Notes: a model not told the origin generated them from the sequence alone. Positions 27,411-36,503 are shown, counted from the first letter of the stretch. The stretch is DNA of 64,000 bases from Ktedonobacter racemifer DSM 44963 (GCF_000178855.1 NZ_ADVG01000001.1:3571481-3635480); one strand, 5' to 3'. Made by a program: numbers and translations.

Positions 27411-27605
27411 TTCTCTAGTTATTGTTCAGATTTGACCACTTCCCACTACCACATAATTTGCAAAGTTCGCGATAGTGCCAAGAGGCAGCAGGAGGGAGGC
27501 GGCACCTCCCTCCCGCTTTGATTTACACGGCGATCCCAAGCAGCTCGGCAAGTTCGACCGTTGCTCGCATTAAGTATTGAGTAACTTCGGGCTGCATCAG
27601 ACGAA
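27411..27605 (-). repeat. Interspersed repeat, copy B
   Basis: Second copy of the 190-bp repeat. The minus strand reads the same C-terminal protein end ([13 protein letters not shown] ... ELAELLGIAV, stop at 27523-27525) followed by a clean hairpin (GGAGGGAGG/CCTCCCTCC, 27491-27513). Upstream of the shared part this copy has its own sequence (FFLKKRWF in frame). Confidence 0.7.
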
Positions 27606-27692
27606 ACCATCTCTTTTTCAAGAAAAATGTGCTCGTTTCTTCAATTACATAGTCGTCTACAACACATCAAATCACCCTTCTTCTCGGACACG

Positions 27693-29183
27693 CTACGCTG
27701 GAGCAAATTTGAGCAATACTGCGCCATTCGCTGGAACCACAAAGGTTATCTTCCCATTTCGCAACTGCGGTTTCCCAACAACCGTATCCATATGGGTCGC
27801 ATCAAATTGCCACATCGTTCCTGCTCCACTCATCCGCAGCTGTGCCAGATTGGCACTCACAGTGTACTGATTTGTTCCACTCATATTCGACACTAACAGG
27901 TAGAGATTTTGATTTTTGTCCTTTGTCGTGATGGATTGCAAGTTTGAGGTACTGGTTGTGCTCTGATAGGTAGGGCGACATCCCTGCAACGCACGAATTC
28001 CCATACGCACCGCATAGTAGGTGGGACGCCGCTGCCCGGTAGAACTGATCAGACCGGTAAAATTGGTCGCGTAATCATAGAGGGAAAAGACCTGACTGCC
28101 ATAGATATAGTCTTTTCCCGGACGCGACCCATGTATAAGATTGGTCAACATACCAACGCTAAAAGGAATTGACGTGTATTGCCTGCCAAAACTTCCCCAC
28201 GCAGTCAGCCAGATCGGATAGTTGCTATGGTTGGTTTGGTCGAGCCATGTGTGAACCTGCTCGGTGTAGGGCGTAATATCGTTGTCATACACATGGACAG
28301 ATAGACTATCGAAGGAATCTGGAATCTGTTGGAGCGCATCGCGCGGCCACAACTTTCCTCTTGGAACCGCGGAGATGGCGGGAGCATAGACATGGTACTG
28401 ACGTCCAGGCAAATAGGTACGATACACATAATCAATCGCATCGTGTGTATACTTGACGAAGGTCAGGTACTGCCCTTCTGTGCCATGCCAGCCCTGCTGA
28501 AAGACGTTCGGCTCATTATGCACTTCAAAGTCATTGATGTCATAGTGGTTGCGTACATTAAGCCAATAAACCAGAGCAAAGACATGTTCCCACCATTCAT
28601 TCCAGTCCGCTTGCGTCCGTGGAGGATTGGGGGCCCAGGATGGATGATAGTGGTCATCCTGGTCACGCAGGGTAATCACAGTACGTATATTCGCCTTTTG
28701 CAAGGTGCTGAACAGGGTTCGCGCGTTCCCTTGCCAGCTTGGCGTACCTCCAACCCACCAGTAATCAGATCCCTTTGGTGGGTTGGTCATGATCTTATCC
28801 CATGCCGCCCAGTTAATCACTGCTGGGTTCTCTTTGATCTGTTGAATGGTCGGACTCCCATACACGCCATCGTCATCCTGTGGTTCCCAGCGCGACATTC
28901 CACCGAAGAGGCGATACGTATTGAGGTCCAGGTCACGTATATCCGCAATGTTAAATTGGCTGCTCCCCTCAACGGCACCGATATAACAAGTACTTTGCCC
29001 CCACTGCGTTCCCTGCACATCGAGCGTTGCAAGCGTTGCAGGCGTTGTGGCAGTTGGTACAACCGTTGGTGTCGCCGATTTTTGGGTAGGCGGAAAGAAG
29101 TCCTGGACGTACGGATACAGAGTGATCGCCGCTAGTACCACTAACACCGCAATCGATACTCGAAAAATCGTTGTCGCTTTCAT
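27693..29183 (-). CDS. Secreted GH-A clan glycosidase-like protein (GH39-like)
   Basis: About 496 residues from ATG 29183, chosen because the upstream gene ends at 29203. Signal anchor (IFRVSIAVLVVLAAITLY), Thr-rich link, then a TIM barrel with the acid/base motif DFEVHNEPN. The strand where the nucleophile is expected reads YPIWLTAWGSFG; clan members usually have Thr-Glu here, so the Glu appears to be Ala (codon GCG). It may be a binding protein or use another residue. It follows GT2 and small membrane-protein genes, pointing to polysaccharide processing. Confidence 0.75.
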   Translation of the reverse strand: MKATTIFRVSIAVLVVLAAITLYPYVQDFFPPTQKSATPTVVPTATTPATLATLDVQGTQWGQSTCYIGAVEGSSQFNIADIRDLDLNTYRLFGGMSRWEPQDDDGVYGSPTIQQIKENPAVINWAAWDKIMTNPPKGSDYWWVGGTPSWQGNARTLFSTLQKANIRTVITLRDQDDHYHPSWAPNPPRTQADWNEWWEHVFALVYWLNVRNHYDINDFEVHNEPNVFQQGWHGTEGQYLTFVKYTHDAIDYVYRTYLPGRQYHVYAPAISAVPRGKLWPRDALQQIPDSFDSLSVHVYDNDITPYTEQVHTWLDQTNHSNYPIWLTAWGSFGRQYTSIPFSVGMLTNLIHGSRPGKDYIYGSQVFSLYDYATNFTGLISSTGQRRPTYYAVRMGIRALQGCRPTYQSTTSTSNLQSITTKDKNQNLYLLVSNMSGTNQYTVSANLAQLRMSGAGTMWQFDATHMDTVVGKPQLRNGKITFVVPANGAVLLKFAPA

Positions 29184-29202
29184 ACACTCTCTATCTACAA
29201 GG

Positions 29203-29526
29203 CTAATGGGCCAGTAAGGCAGCGAAGATGGGGCCGCAAGATACACCCAATGTCCCGATAAATCCACCCACGAGCCCGCACAAGAGCAAGAGTGGTTTGA
29301 TACGTGACCTTAACATCTCCCCCAAAGAAATGCCTTCTTTGTGCATATCCAGCATATCTTTGAGCAACGCGGTACTATAGACGGCCAGGATTGTTGCCGC
29401 GCCCTGAAGGGCAAACAACAGGTATCCCTGAGTGCTACTCGTTTTCGTCACCAACAAATAGAACCAGCACGCACCGAGCGATATACGGATAGTGAGGCTT
29501 GAGAGGAAAAGGCCTGGCTGCACCAC
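29203..29526 (-). CDS. Small three-helix membrane protein
   Basis: 107 residues, hydrophobic segments near 8-27, 32-52 and 78-105 (LLLLCGLVGGFIGTLGVSCG). It overlaps the C-terminus of the upstream glycosyltransferase by 92 bases if the ATG at 29526 is used; an internal start is possible. No family recognised. Confidence 0.5.
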   Translation of the reverse strand: MVQPGLFLSSLTIRISLGACWFYLLVTKTSSTQGYLLFALQGAATILAVYSTALLKDMLDMHKEGISLGEMLRSRIKPLLLLCGLVGGFIGTLGVSCGPIFAALLAH

Positions 29527-30700
29527 GCTGCAATCCCTTGACTGTAATCATGTAAGGTTTCTGCACGTTGAAGATGACCTGGATGAAGGCACTCAAGACG
29601 ACAGGCCAGCGTGCAATATGCAGAATCACCCCACGCCAACTCAGCTCAAGTTTCTCAGGCAAGTGCCAACTATGACTCCATGCCCAGATCATGAAGGCTG
29701 TCACTGTTACTGGCAGACTGTGAAGCAAAAATTCCCAGTAGCTTACCCTGGCAATCGGCGTATTTAAGAACAGTGAGGTCACCGGCAGGATGAAGAGCAA
29801 GAACATCGTCAGTGACCACAGCACATACCAGGTCTGCACAAAGAGAAATTGGAGTGCCTGGCGTGGCGTATAATGCTTCATCGCTTTCGGTGTAAAGTTC
29901 AATAAGACTTGAATCATCGAAAATGCCCAGGCGAACTGCTGAGCAAGGTAGGTATCGAAGTTCTCTGGCCCATCTCCAACGGCAATGACCTCTGGAAGAA
30001 AGACCCCTTGATGTCCCTGGGCCGCTAAAAATACCGTGTCCAGGTGATCTTCGGCACGCGTTGGTTGGAAGCCGCCAATAGCGCGGATCGCTGCCATATC
30101 ATACGTACAATGACTCCCAATGATAAACGGCGTCTGGCAAAAGCCATAGAAGCCCATCTGGAGTGGCCCCTGCAAGACAAATTCTTGCTCAGCCGAGCCT
30201 CGTGAGGTCCAGGTGTCAACGTTCCCATAGACGCTAGGGGCCTGGACCCATTTGACTTTCGGATCCAGGAAATAGCCTAACACTTTGTGTAAATACTCTG
30301 GAACAGGCTTATGGTCAATGTCCAGTTGGGTAAAATGAGAATAGGCATCTCCGTAGGCATCAATCCAGCTATTCACATTCCCAGCCTTGGTTTTTGCTTT
30401 GAACGGAGGAACTGGTTGATTCCAGTACTTGACTTTCTCTTCACCCCAACGCTCCACATCATGCCGCGAAAAGTAATGGACCCCCAGCGATTGAGCCATC
30501 TGTTGGATGGTGGGCGAGTGTTCTTTATCCACCAGAATCCACGAATCGTGTGGATAGCGAATACGAGTCATCGCAAGCAGTTGTTGCCTGACAATCTCCA
30601 CATCTTCTGATCCAGGCACCGTCAAGCTCATCACGGCGACCTTCTTCACGACCTGTGTTTTCCTAGCAATATCGGGATCCATCGATTTTGGTTGGCGCAT
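29435..30700 (-). CDS. Family 2 glycosyltransferase, catalytic part of a broken gene
   Basis: 421 residues. GT2 features: AVMSLTVPGSEDVEIVRQQL, the Asp pair in QLDIDHKPVP, AEDHLDTVFLAAQ and QQFAWAFSM in place of QxxRW, then four to five C-terminal transmembrane helices. The expected N-terminal membrane helices are in the 30646-31155 frame; one T seems missing from a T run near 30720, which separates the frames. ATG 30700 could still restart translation. Confidence 0.8.
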   Translation of the reverse strand: MRQPKSMDPDIARKTQVVKKVAVMSLTVPGSEDVEIVRQQLLAMTRIRYPHDSWILVDKEHSPTIQQMAQSLGVHYFSRHDVERWGEEKVKYWNQPVPPFKAKTKAGNVNSWIDAYGDAYSHFTQLDIDHKPVPEYLHKVLGYFLDPKVKWVQAPSVYGNVDTWTSRGSAEQEFVLQGPLQMGFYGFCQTPFIIGSHCTYDMAAIRAIGGFQPTRAEDHLDTVFLAAQGHQGVFLPEVIAVGDGPENFDTYLAQQFAWAFSMIQVLLNFTPKAMKHYTPRQALQFLFVQTWYVLWSLTMFLLFILPVTSLFLNTPIARVSYWEFLLHSLPVTVTAFMIWAWSHSWHLPEKLELSWRGVILHIARWPVVLSAFIQVIFNVQKPYMITVKGLQRGAARPFPLKPHYPYIARCVLVLFVGDENE

Positions 30701-31155
30701 ATTGCCCAGGTAAAAGGTGTAAAAGGAAGGGAGATCTGTACTAGCACCGTTCCTTCATACAACAGTGATAGACACATTAAACCATACAAGACGGGATTGC
30801 CAATATGACTTCCTTGCAGCCACCATATCCAAAAGTAGAGATTCGCCCCGATCCAGAGAGCTACTAGCAATGTATAGGATCGTTCCTGCTGCTTGTTCAT
30901 GACCTTCAGGTGCTCAACGTGAAAGGGCCATTGGGACCAGACTGCCTGTACCTTCTGGCTAATCGCCTGCATCTTGACGGTAACTGCCTGCATTTTCTGG
31001 CTCATGGACAGGCCAGGAAATGCAGGCATCTGCTCTTCTTGAGAAAGTGATGAAAGAGGACGAAACGCTTTCAACGAGGTATGTGATCTGGTATCCTTTG
31101 AGCTCGCCGGTAGTGATAAACGAGCGAGAAAAGGAGACGCTGGCTTCACCGGCAT
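30646..31155 (-). pseudogene. N-terminal membrane part of the broken glycosyltransferase gene
   Basis: 169 residues with two transmembrane helices (TLLVALWIGANLYFWIWWL, LYGLMCLSLLYEGTVLVQI). In frame with 31177-31503 but separated by one TAA. After ISLPF the natural continuation (FYLGNMRQPK) is in the frame of 29435-30700, so a single-base deletion is likely. Confidence 0.6.
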
Positions 31156-31176
31156 CTTGATGGTGGGAAGGTCGGC

Positions 31177-31503
31177 TTACTCCCTATCGTCACGCTCCGG
31201 TTCTCTTGGCAAAGGTAATGGGGTTACCGGCATCTTGATGGTGGGAAGGTCGGCTTGCTCCTTATCATCATAAGAGACGAAATCTGGAGACAAAGGTAAT
31301 GGGGTTACTGGCATCTTGATGGTGGGAAGATGCGCTTGTTCCCGATCTCCGTTAATTGACGCGAAAGCAGGAGTTGTATACAAGGGATGCATGCCTCGCG
31401 CATCCTCAAAAGATTGATATTGTGAGGGAACCTCAGGGAGAGAAACCCTTCCACTCTCAGCAAAATCTGGTCGTGGATGCCACTTGTACTGTTTCGTATC
31501 CAA
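31177..31503 (-). pseudogene. Proline-rich N-terminal part of the broken glycosyltransferase gene
   Basis: 108 residues ending in a tandem repeat (EQAHLPTIKMPVTPLPL, EQADLPTIKMPVTPLPL). The third copy begins at the stop: GAG-CAA-GCC in the second copy is GAG-TAA-GCC in the third, so a C-to-T change made the stop. Reading through gives one frame with 30646-31155. Confidence 0.6.
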
Positions 31504-31716
31504 GGATTTTCTCCGTTATTCCTTCCCAAACAACCCGAGATGATAGGTGTTAACCTGTATATCACACCTGGGAAATAACAATAAAAAAATGGCAGACATA
31601 TAGATTTTCTTAGATATAGAAGCCTTGCAAAAAGAAATGACATATATTCATTGAAGTTTATTGACCTCCGTAGAGAAAACTAAAGAAAAAAGCCACGTGA
31701 TCCGAGAGAAGGAGGT

Positions 31717-32181
31717 ATGAGCAAGAAATCGATACCTCCGAAAAATTGGCGTGAAGAGAGACGAATGCAGGCTTGGAAACTGCATAAAAAAGGCTGGAAG
31801 CAGAAAGACATTGCCGAGGCACTTGGAGTAACAGAGGGTGCAGTCAGCCAGTGGTTTAAGAAGGCCAGAGAGCAGGGAGTAGAAGCTCTCAAACACAAGT
31901 CACCTCCAGGAGCAATACCCAAATGGAGCAAGGAGCAGCAAGCCCAATTCCCGGCATTATTAGAACTGGGAGCCGAAGCATTCGGTTTTCGTGGCCAGGT
32001 CTGGACAACGGCGCGAGTAGCCCAGATGATCCAACAACAGTTCGGGGTCAAGTATCACCCAGCCCATTGTAGCCTACTGCTACGTAATCTCAAGTATAGC
32101 CAACAAAAACCCATCAAGAAGGCCACGCAACGCGATGAAGATGCGATTCGCACGTGGAAAGAGTTGCATTTTGATGAATGA
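31717..32181 (+). CDS. IS630 transposase, HTH part
   Basis: 154 residues: HTH (WKQKDIAEALGVTEGAVSQW) and a second winged-helix region (FRGQVWTTARVAQMIQQQFG). It ends GATGAATGA, overlapping the second frame next to an eight-A run, so -1 slippage or coupled restart could join the parts. Confidence 0.88.
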   Translation: MSKKSIPPKNWREERRMQAWKLHKKGWKQKDIAEALGVTEGAVSQWFKKAREQGVEALKHKSPPGAIPKWSKEQQAQFPALLELGAEAFGFRGQVWTTARVAQMIQQQFGVKYHPAHCSLLLRNLKYSQQKPIKKATQRDEDAIRTWKELHFDE

Positions 32182-32729
32182 AAAAAAAGGTCAAAACTGA
32201 AGGATGGACAATGGTTTTCGTCGATGAGTCAGCTTTTTACCTGCTACCAATGGTAGTACGCACCTATTCCCCGCGTGGACAGACCCCTATTTTGCAAGTC
32301 CCGTTGTCCTATGACCATCTTTCGGCTATCGGTGGCATCACTCCGGAGGGCAGGATCTTCATGCAAATACAAGACCATTCGTACAAGGGGCCGGATGTCG
32401 TGCGCTTCTTACAGTTACTCTTGCGTGAGATACCGGGAAAGATCCTCGTCATCTGGGACGGAGCTTCCATTCATCGCTGTAAGGCCATTAAAAATTTCAC
32501 GTCGAGAGATGATGCCCAACGCATTCATCTGGAACGCTTGCCTGCTTATGCGCCTGAATTAAATCCACAAGAAGGCGTGTGGAATCTTCTCAAGCGTGTC
32601 GAACTGAAAAATGTTTGCGGTCTTAACCTGCAAGATCTCCGCCTGCAATTGCTTCGTGCCAAAGAACGGCTCAGACATCGAAAATCTACTCTTTCCCAAT
32701 GTTATGCCCACGCTGGCTACCGACTTTAG
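32178..32729 (+). CDS. IS630 transposase, DDE part
   Basis: 183 residues with Asp in MVFVDESAFYL, Asp in LVIWDGASIHR and Glu in AYAPELNPQEGVWN, the IS630 triad. The start overlaps the first frame by ATGA. Confidence 0.88.
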   Translation: MKKKVKTEGWTMVFVDESAFYLLPMVVRTYSPRGQTPILQVPLSYDHLSAIGGITPEGRIFMQIQDHSYKGPDVVRFLQLLLREIPGKILVIWDGASIHRCKAIKNFTSRDDAQRIHLERLPAYAPELNPQEGVWNLLKRVELKNVCGLNLQDLRLQLLRAKERLRHRKSTLSQCYAHAGYRL

Positions 32730-32750
32730 TTTTCTCTACGGAGGTCAATA

Positions 32751-33196
32751 TTATCTATACTATCCTACCCTACCGCCAGGAAAGAATCTATAAAATAGGA
32801 GGATAGAGCTGAAGTCAGTATGAAACTGCTTTCTGGCATCACATGCACTCGCTCTGACCCTGTGCTTCTCAAGAACATATGCGAAAAAGACAAGGCCTTT
32901 TCTGGTATCTGGTTGACCCGCCATGCTCAATTGTAATGTGGTCTTTTTTTTGTTTTTGGTTACGGTCTCTCTTCAGAATAGTCCTTTTTGAAGATTGTAT
33001 GCATGTTTTGCACTTAGATACACGATTTTTGCGCATCCGCTCCAAATATAGGGCAAATGACATTTCTGCTTTCGGATGATTTGCTTCTATACTTTCTCAA
33101 GAACCGCCGTTTCGTTTCCGAACAGAGAAACGGCTCGTTTTCTCAGGCTCTTTGATCCGAAATCGGGTTACTCATCTCACAGAAAAAAGGGTTGCT
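32751..33196. other. Leader-like intergenic region upstream of 33197
   Basis: 32883-32990 is the second copy of the segment at 16502-16620. A hairpin (33106-33113 with 33127-33134, GCCGTTTC) lies closer to the gene. No gene seen. Confidence 0.4.
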
Positions 33197-33721
33197 ATGA
33201 AGAGATTTTTCTCCCCTCCTTTGCGTCTTGGCGCATTCCTCCACGTGCTGGGATGTACCCTGCTCGTCGTGGGCGCGTTCTTTTTCCCAGCATATATCAC
33301 AGGTACATGGGACGGGTACAGGTACCATTACCATTCCTATTCTGTATGGAGCGAAACGAACAGTTACAGTTCTAATCAATTCATGAGCCTGCCGCTGGTG
33401 GCAATCTGTCTTGTAGTGCTATTCGATGCGGTGCTCGTTGCCCTCCCCTTGCTGTCTGCGTGCTTTGTTCTCGGTACGAGTACCGTCAGATTGTTCCGAG
33501 AGAGTTCGGCCAGGATCGCTACTTGGAGACGTAGAACTGCTCGGATGGGGCTTATTGGCACGGTCGTTGGGCTGATTATGCTTTGTCTGCAAGGGGCCGT
33601 GACAGAGACTCTTGGAGCAATAAATGCCCACCAGTCACTTGGAGTAGGCTTCGGCCTTGTGCTCCTTGGGTTTTGTATCATGATTGTGGGTGCTTCTAAT
33701 ATCATTGGGAGTGGAGACTGA
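33197..33721 (+). CDS. Four-helix membrane protein of unknown function
   Basis: 174 residues from ATG 33197 (AAAAAAGGG upstream). Helices near 10-30 (LHVLGCTLLVVGAFFFPAY), 65-90, 118-140 and 147-170; the loop after helix 1 is Tyr/Ser-rich (YRYHYHSYSVWS). No family recognised. A leader-like segment shared with the sigma gene at 16772 lies upstream. Confidence 0.65.
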   Translation: MKRFFSPPLRLGAFLHVLGCTLLVVGAFFFPAYITGTWDGYRYHYHSYSVWSETNSYSSNQFMSLPLVAICLVVLFDAVLVALPLLSACFVLGTSTVRLFRESSARIATWRRRTARMGLIGTVVGLIMLCLQGAVTETLGAINAHQSLGVGFGLVLLGFCIMIVGASNIIGSGD

Positions 33722-34191
33722 AGGGAACCAGGCAGCACAAGCGCAAAACTCATGTACCGAAAGCGCAAAACGGGATGCGCAACGAGATGCACTTTCGGCT
33801 AAAGGAGCTCGGCTACGAGGGGAAGTTAGAGCCAACTTCCCCAGCAGCTTAGCTTGAACAAAGAAACAAAGTCGAGCTCAAAGCCAGCCGACAACATGGC
33901 GTACCAGTCGGCTCCAGGGATTTTTATGCTCTGCGTACCCTCTCTCAGAGGTTTCCTTTTTCAAGGGAGTATCAAACCTGTGTATGAACCAACATATGCT
34001 TCACAAAGGTGTTTCACATCGATTTTGAAGCATATGTTGGCAGTTCAGAAGGACTTTTCCTGAAAAAGCTAGAGCTTTCACGCAAAGCGCGGGCGAGCCA
34101 TGTAATTCCCAAATTTACAGCTATAGAAAGAGCTTGTTATGGGAGCACGAGCGTGAAAATTTCTGGCACGGCCATTTAACAGCAACGTTGC
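33722..34191. other. Intergenic region
   Basis: About 470 bases. A coding-like tail (MRNEMHFRLKELGYEGKLE, ending near 33852) without a proper start, and the hairpin at 33989-34040. No gene supported. Confidence 0.4.
33989..34040. terminator. Inverted repeat, possible terminator
   Basis: Perfect 15-bp arms (33989-34003 and 34026-34040) with a 22-base loop. Confidence 0.4.
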
Positions 34192-35292
34192 CTAGCCCTC
34201 ATACTGAAGATCCCCGAAGAGACCATGCGCTTCACCATCAATACCAGCAGTGAAGAAGAGTTCGTTGGTTGCCCCTGCGGCGGCTCCATTACCGAACTGC
34301 AAGGCCCACAGACCACTGATCTGTATGGGAGCGCCTTTGGCACCCTTAAGCACACCACGTTCTTCTCCAGTCAGCGGATTAAAGGCATGAATGAGGCCGT
34401 CGCCGAAGTTACCCACTAACAGGTCATTGCTGAATTTGCCAAAGTTCGCAGGTGCCTGAGCCAGGCCCCAGGGAGAGTTGAGGTCATGGCGTGAAGCGAT
34501 ACGACGAAGCAGATGCCCGGAAGTATTGAAGAGATCGACAAACCCATGACCTTGGCCTGCCACATCGTCATGTTTAGCAGCATCCTGCAACGCGAATGTG
34601 ACATAGAGATTGCCCCCAATATTCTGGATACCGAAAGGTGCATAACCCTTTGGAAGTGTGGAATCAGTGAAGGAACTTACATAGTTAAAATTTGAGTCGA
34701 ACACTTCAACAGCTCCAGAACGGAAATTGGTGGCAAAGAGAAAGGTTCCAGCAGCATTGCTACCAAGAGCCAACCCTTTGTAGACTGCGCCTGCGCCAAC
34801 TTTTGAGCGATCCACCTCCAAAATGGCATTAGTCGGGTCGACAGTGGGACTCCAGCTAGATATGGTGCCATCCTCAGTGGAAAAAATGAAGCGACTTGGC
34901 GCAGTTATACCATTCTCTGAAACATTGAAACCGCTACTGCTGAAGACAGTGCCGGTAGGTGCTGCCGTGCTCCCGGCAGGGCTTCCAGCAGGAACCGGGA
35001 TGGTGACCGTTAGCGGGATCTTCACGCCCTGACCATTGTAAAGCGTCGAGAGACCAGTACCATTGTCTGAAATCCACCAGGGAGAGGTGGAACTAGCCAC
35101 CAGACCCCAAGGGTTGACCAGTTGCCCATCGGTAGATTGAGCACCAGGAAGATCGGAAATCAGATTTGTTTGCTGATAGAAACCGTCCGCATGGGCAAAT
35201 GCGGCACCTGGAAGCGCCAGCAGTACAAGCGTAATCAGAACGGCTACAGAAGTAGGTATTCGTAGTTTCTGAGGAATAAGCCTGATAGACAT
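34192..35292 (-). CDS. Secreted TIGR03118-type beta-propeller protein
   Basis: 366 residues. Signal peptide (VAVLITLVLLALPGAAFAHA, cleavage near 33). The body matches the TIGR03118 pattern: TNLISDLPGAQ, LVNPWGLVASSTSPWWISDN, LYVTFALQDAAKHDDVAGQG, GHGFVDLFNTSG, LNSPWGLAQAP, LFFTAGIDGEAHGLFGDL. Function is unknown for the family; exported, probably a six-bladed fold. Stands alone. Confidence 0.88.
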   Translation of the reverse strand: MSIRLIPQKLRIPTSVAVLITLVLLALPGAAFAHADGFYQQTNLISDLPGAQSTDGQLVNPWGLVASSTSPWWISDNGTGLSTLYNGQGVKIPLTVTIPVPAGSPAGSTAAPTGTVFSSSGFNVSENGITAPSRFIFSTEDGTISSWSPTVDPTNAILEVDRSKVGAGAVYKGLALGSNAAGTFLFATNFRSGAVEVFDSNFNYVSSFTDSTLPKGYAPFGIQNIGGNLYVTFALQDAAKHDDVAGQGHGFVDLFNTSGHLLRRIASRHDLNSPWGLAQAPANFGKFSNDLLVGNFGDGLIHAFNPLTGEERGVLKGAKGAPIQISGLWALQFGNGAAAGATNELFFTAGIDGEAHGLFGDLQYEG

Positions 35293-36003
35293 AAATGTAT
35301 CTCCTTGTAATTAAAACATTTTCAAAAGCCCATACATACGCAGGAAGGTTACAAGAAGAAAGCCTATCGGGGTGTAAATTCGCAATACATCTAGAATGAT
35401 GACCTGGCGCGTATGATGGGGACATCTGAAGCACTCTAAGCAAAAACTGTGCCACACTTATCTACTTTGCGGCTAGAGGGAGTCTTCCTTCACGCAGGGC
35501 CTACTATAGAGAAGAGTATGTCTTCGTAAGCTCATAAAATGTGTCCTCCAGAAAACACAGATCTTTAAGCGTTGAATACAGGGACTGTCGATACATAGAA
35601 GCAATTCACTTCACCTTAAATGAATACATTAGCTCCCTGAATTACACCTGAAAGGGGGAGTGATAATATGGGCAGGGGTGGCCAGATTGACAGAAGTGCT
35701 CTATGATATAAACAGAAATTTTCAGCAACAAAGGGAGAAGGCTAGAGCCGTGTGTGGCACGACGCTACTAAAGTACGCGTCTACATAATCAAGCGAGGTC
35801 GAGGTCGCATCAAGCGAGGTCGCGCGAATCTGTACCTCAGATCCATCGGCGAGCGGTAGCGTTACGCCCTGGCTCTAGCTCAAAGCGGTAGTAATACCGC
35901 CGTTTTTCTTCACGTACCCAGGGACCCATGATGCACCTGGTACGTCTGCTTTCTTTGTAAGCTCTCGATCACCTGATCTAGAAGCATACCTTCATCAAGA
36001 CGA
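35293..36003. other. Intergenic region without a recognised gene
   Basis: About 700 bases. A short direct repeat CATCAAGCGAGGTCG occurs around 35795-35825. On the minus strand at 35905-36005 a coding-like run (EKVRLDEGMLLDQVIESLQR) follows copy C, matching in its first residues (EKVRLD) the run after copy B. Confidence 0.4.
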
Positions 36004-36200
36004 ACTTTCTCTCGTTATTGTTCCGATTTGACCACTTCCCACGACCACAAATTTGCAACATTCGCGATAGTGCCAAGGAACAGCAGGAGAGAGGGGCCAC
36101 CTCCCTCTTGCTTTGTTTTATACGGCGATCCCGAGCAGTTCGGCCAGTTCCGCCGTCGCTCGCATTAAGTATTGAGTAACTTCGGGCTGTATCAGACGAA
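36004..36200 (-). repeat. Interspersed repeat, copy C, at the right end of the radC insert
   Basis: Third copy. The minus strand reads [13 protein letters not shown] ... ELAELLGIAV (stop at 36118-36120). It runs directly into GAAATG and the radC C-half, so this copy is the 3' part of gene X whose 5' part is at 7168-7222. Confidence 0.75.
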
Positions 36201-36203
36201 ATG
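36198..36203. other. Right junction of the 29-kb insert in radC (GAAATG)
   Basis: Shared with 7162-7167. Left is copy C, right is radC codon 145 onward. Confidence 0.75.
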
Positions 36204-36503
36204 CACATACTGGTTCTCGACACGAAGAACCGCGTGGTAGAACACGCCAAGCGCTACAAGGGTACAGTCAATAGCTCTGTACTGCGCTCCTCAGAGGTCT
36301 TTCGGCCCGCGGTGGTGCGCAATTGCCCTCACATTATCGTTTGCCACAACCATCCAAGCGGCGATCCGACTCCCAGTCCCGAGGACATCGACATCACTCG
36401 CCAGCTTGTTGAGGCGGGGCGTTTGCTTGAAATCGAGCTACTCGATCACGTCGTCATCGGCAACCCGCGCTATGTGAGCCTTAAAGAGCAGATGCGCTGG
36501 TAA
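36201..36503 (+). pseudogene. radC: radC, C-terminal half (split gene)
   Basis: 100 codons with the JAB/MPN domain: the metal-binding motif [20 protein letters not shown] followed by [17 protein letters not shown]. It begins exactly where the N-half at 7167 stops (FLEHEEM joined to HILVLDTKN). No ribosome site precedes the ATG, so it is unlikely to be expressed. Confidence 0.9.

Larger units (their letters stand above)
31661..32748 (+). mobile_element. IS630-family insertion sequence
   Basis: 1088 bp with perfect 25-bp terminal repeats starting TTGACCTCCGTAGAGAAA, flanked on both sides by TA (31659-31660, 32749-32750). Two overlapping frames. Confidence 0.95.

Noticed and set aside
29435-29640. 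Second frame inside the glycosyltransferase tail (63 codons)
   Set aside because: No motifs and fully covered by the GT2 frame.
7162-36203. A simple inversion to explain the split radC
   Set aside because: Both radC halves are on the same strand and in order, which an inversion between them would not give.
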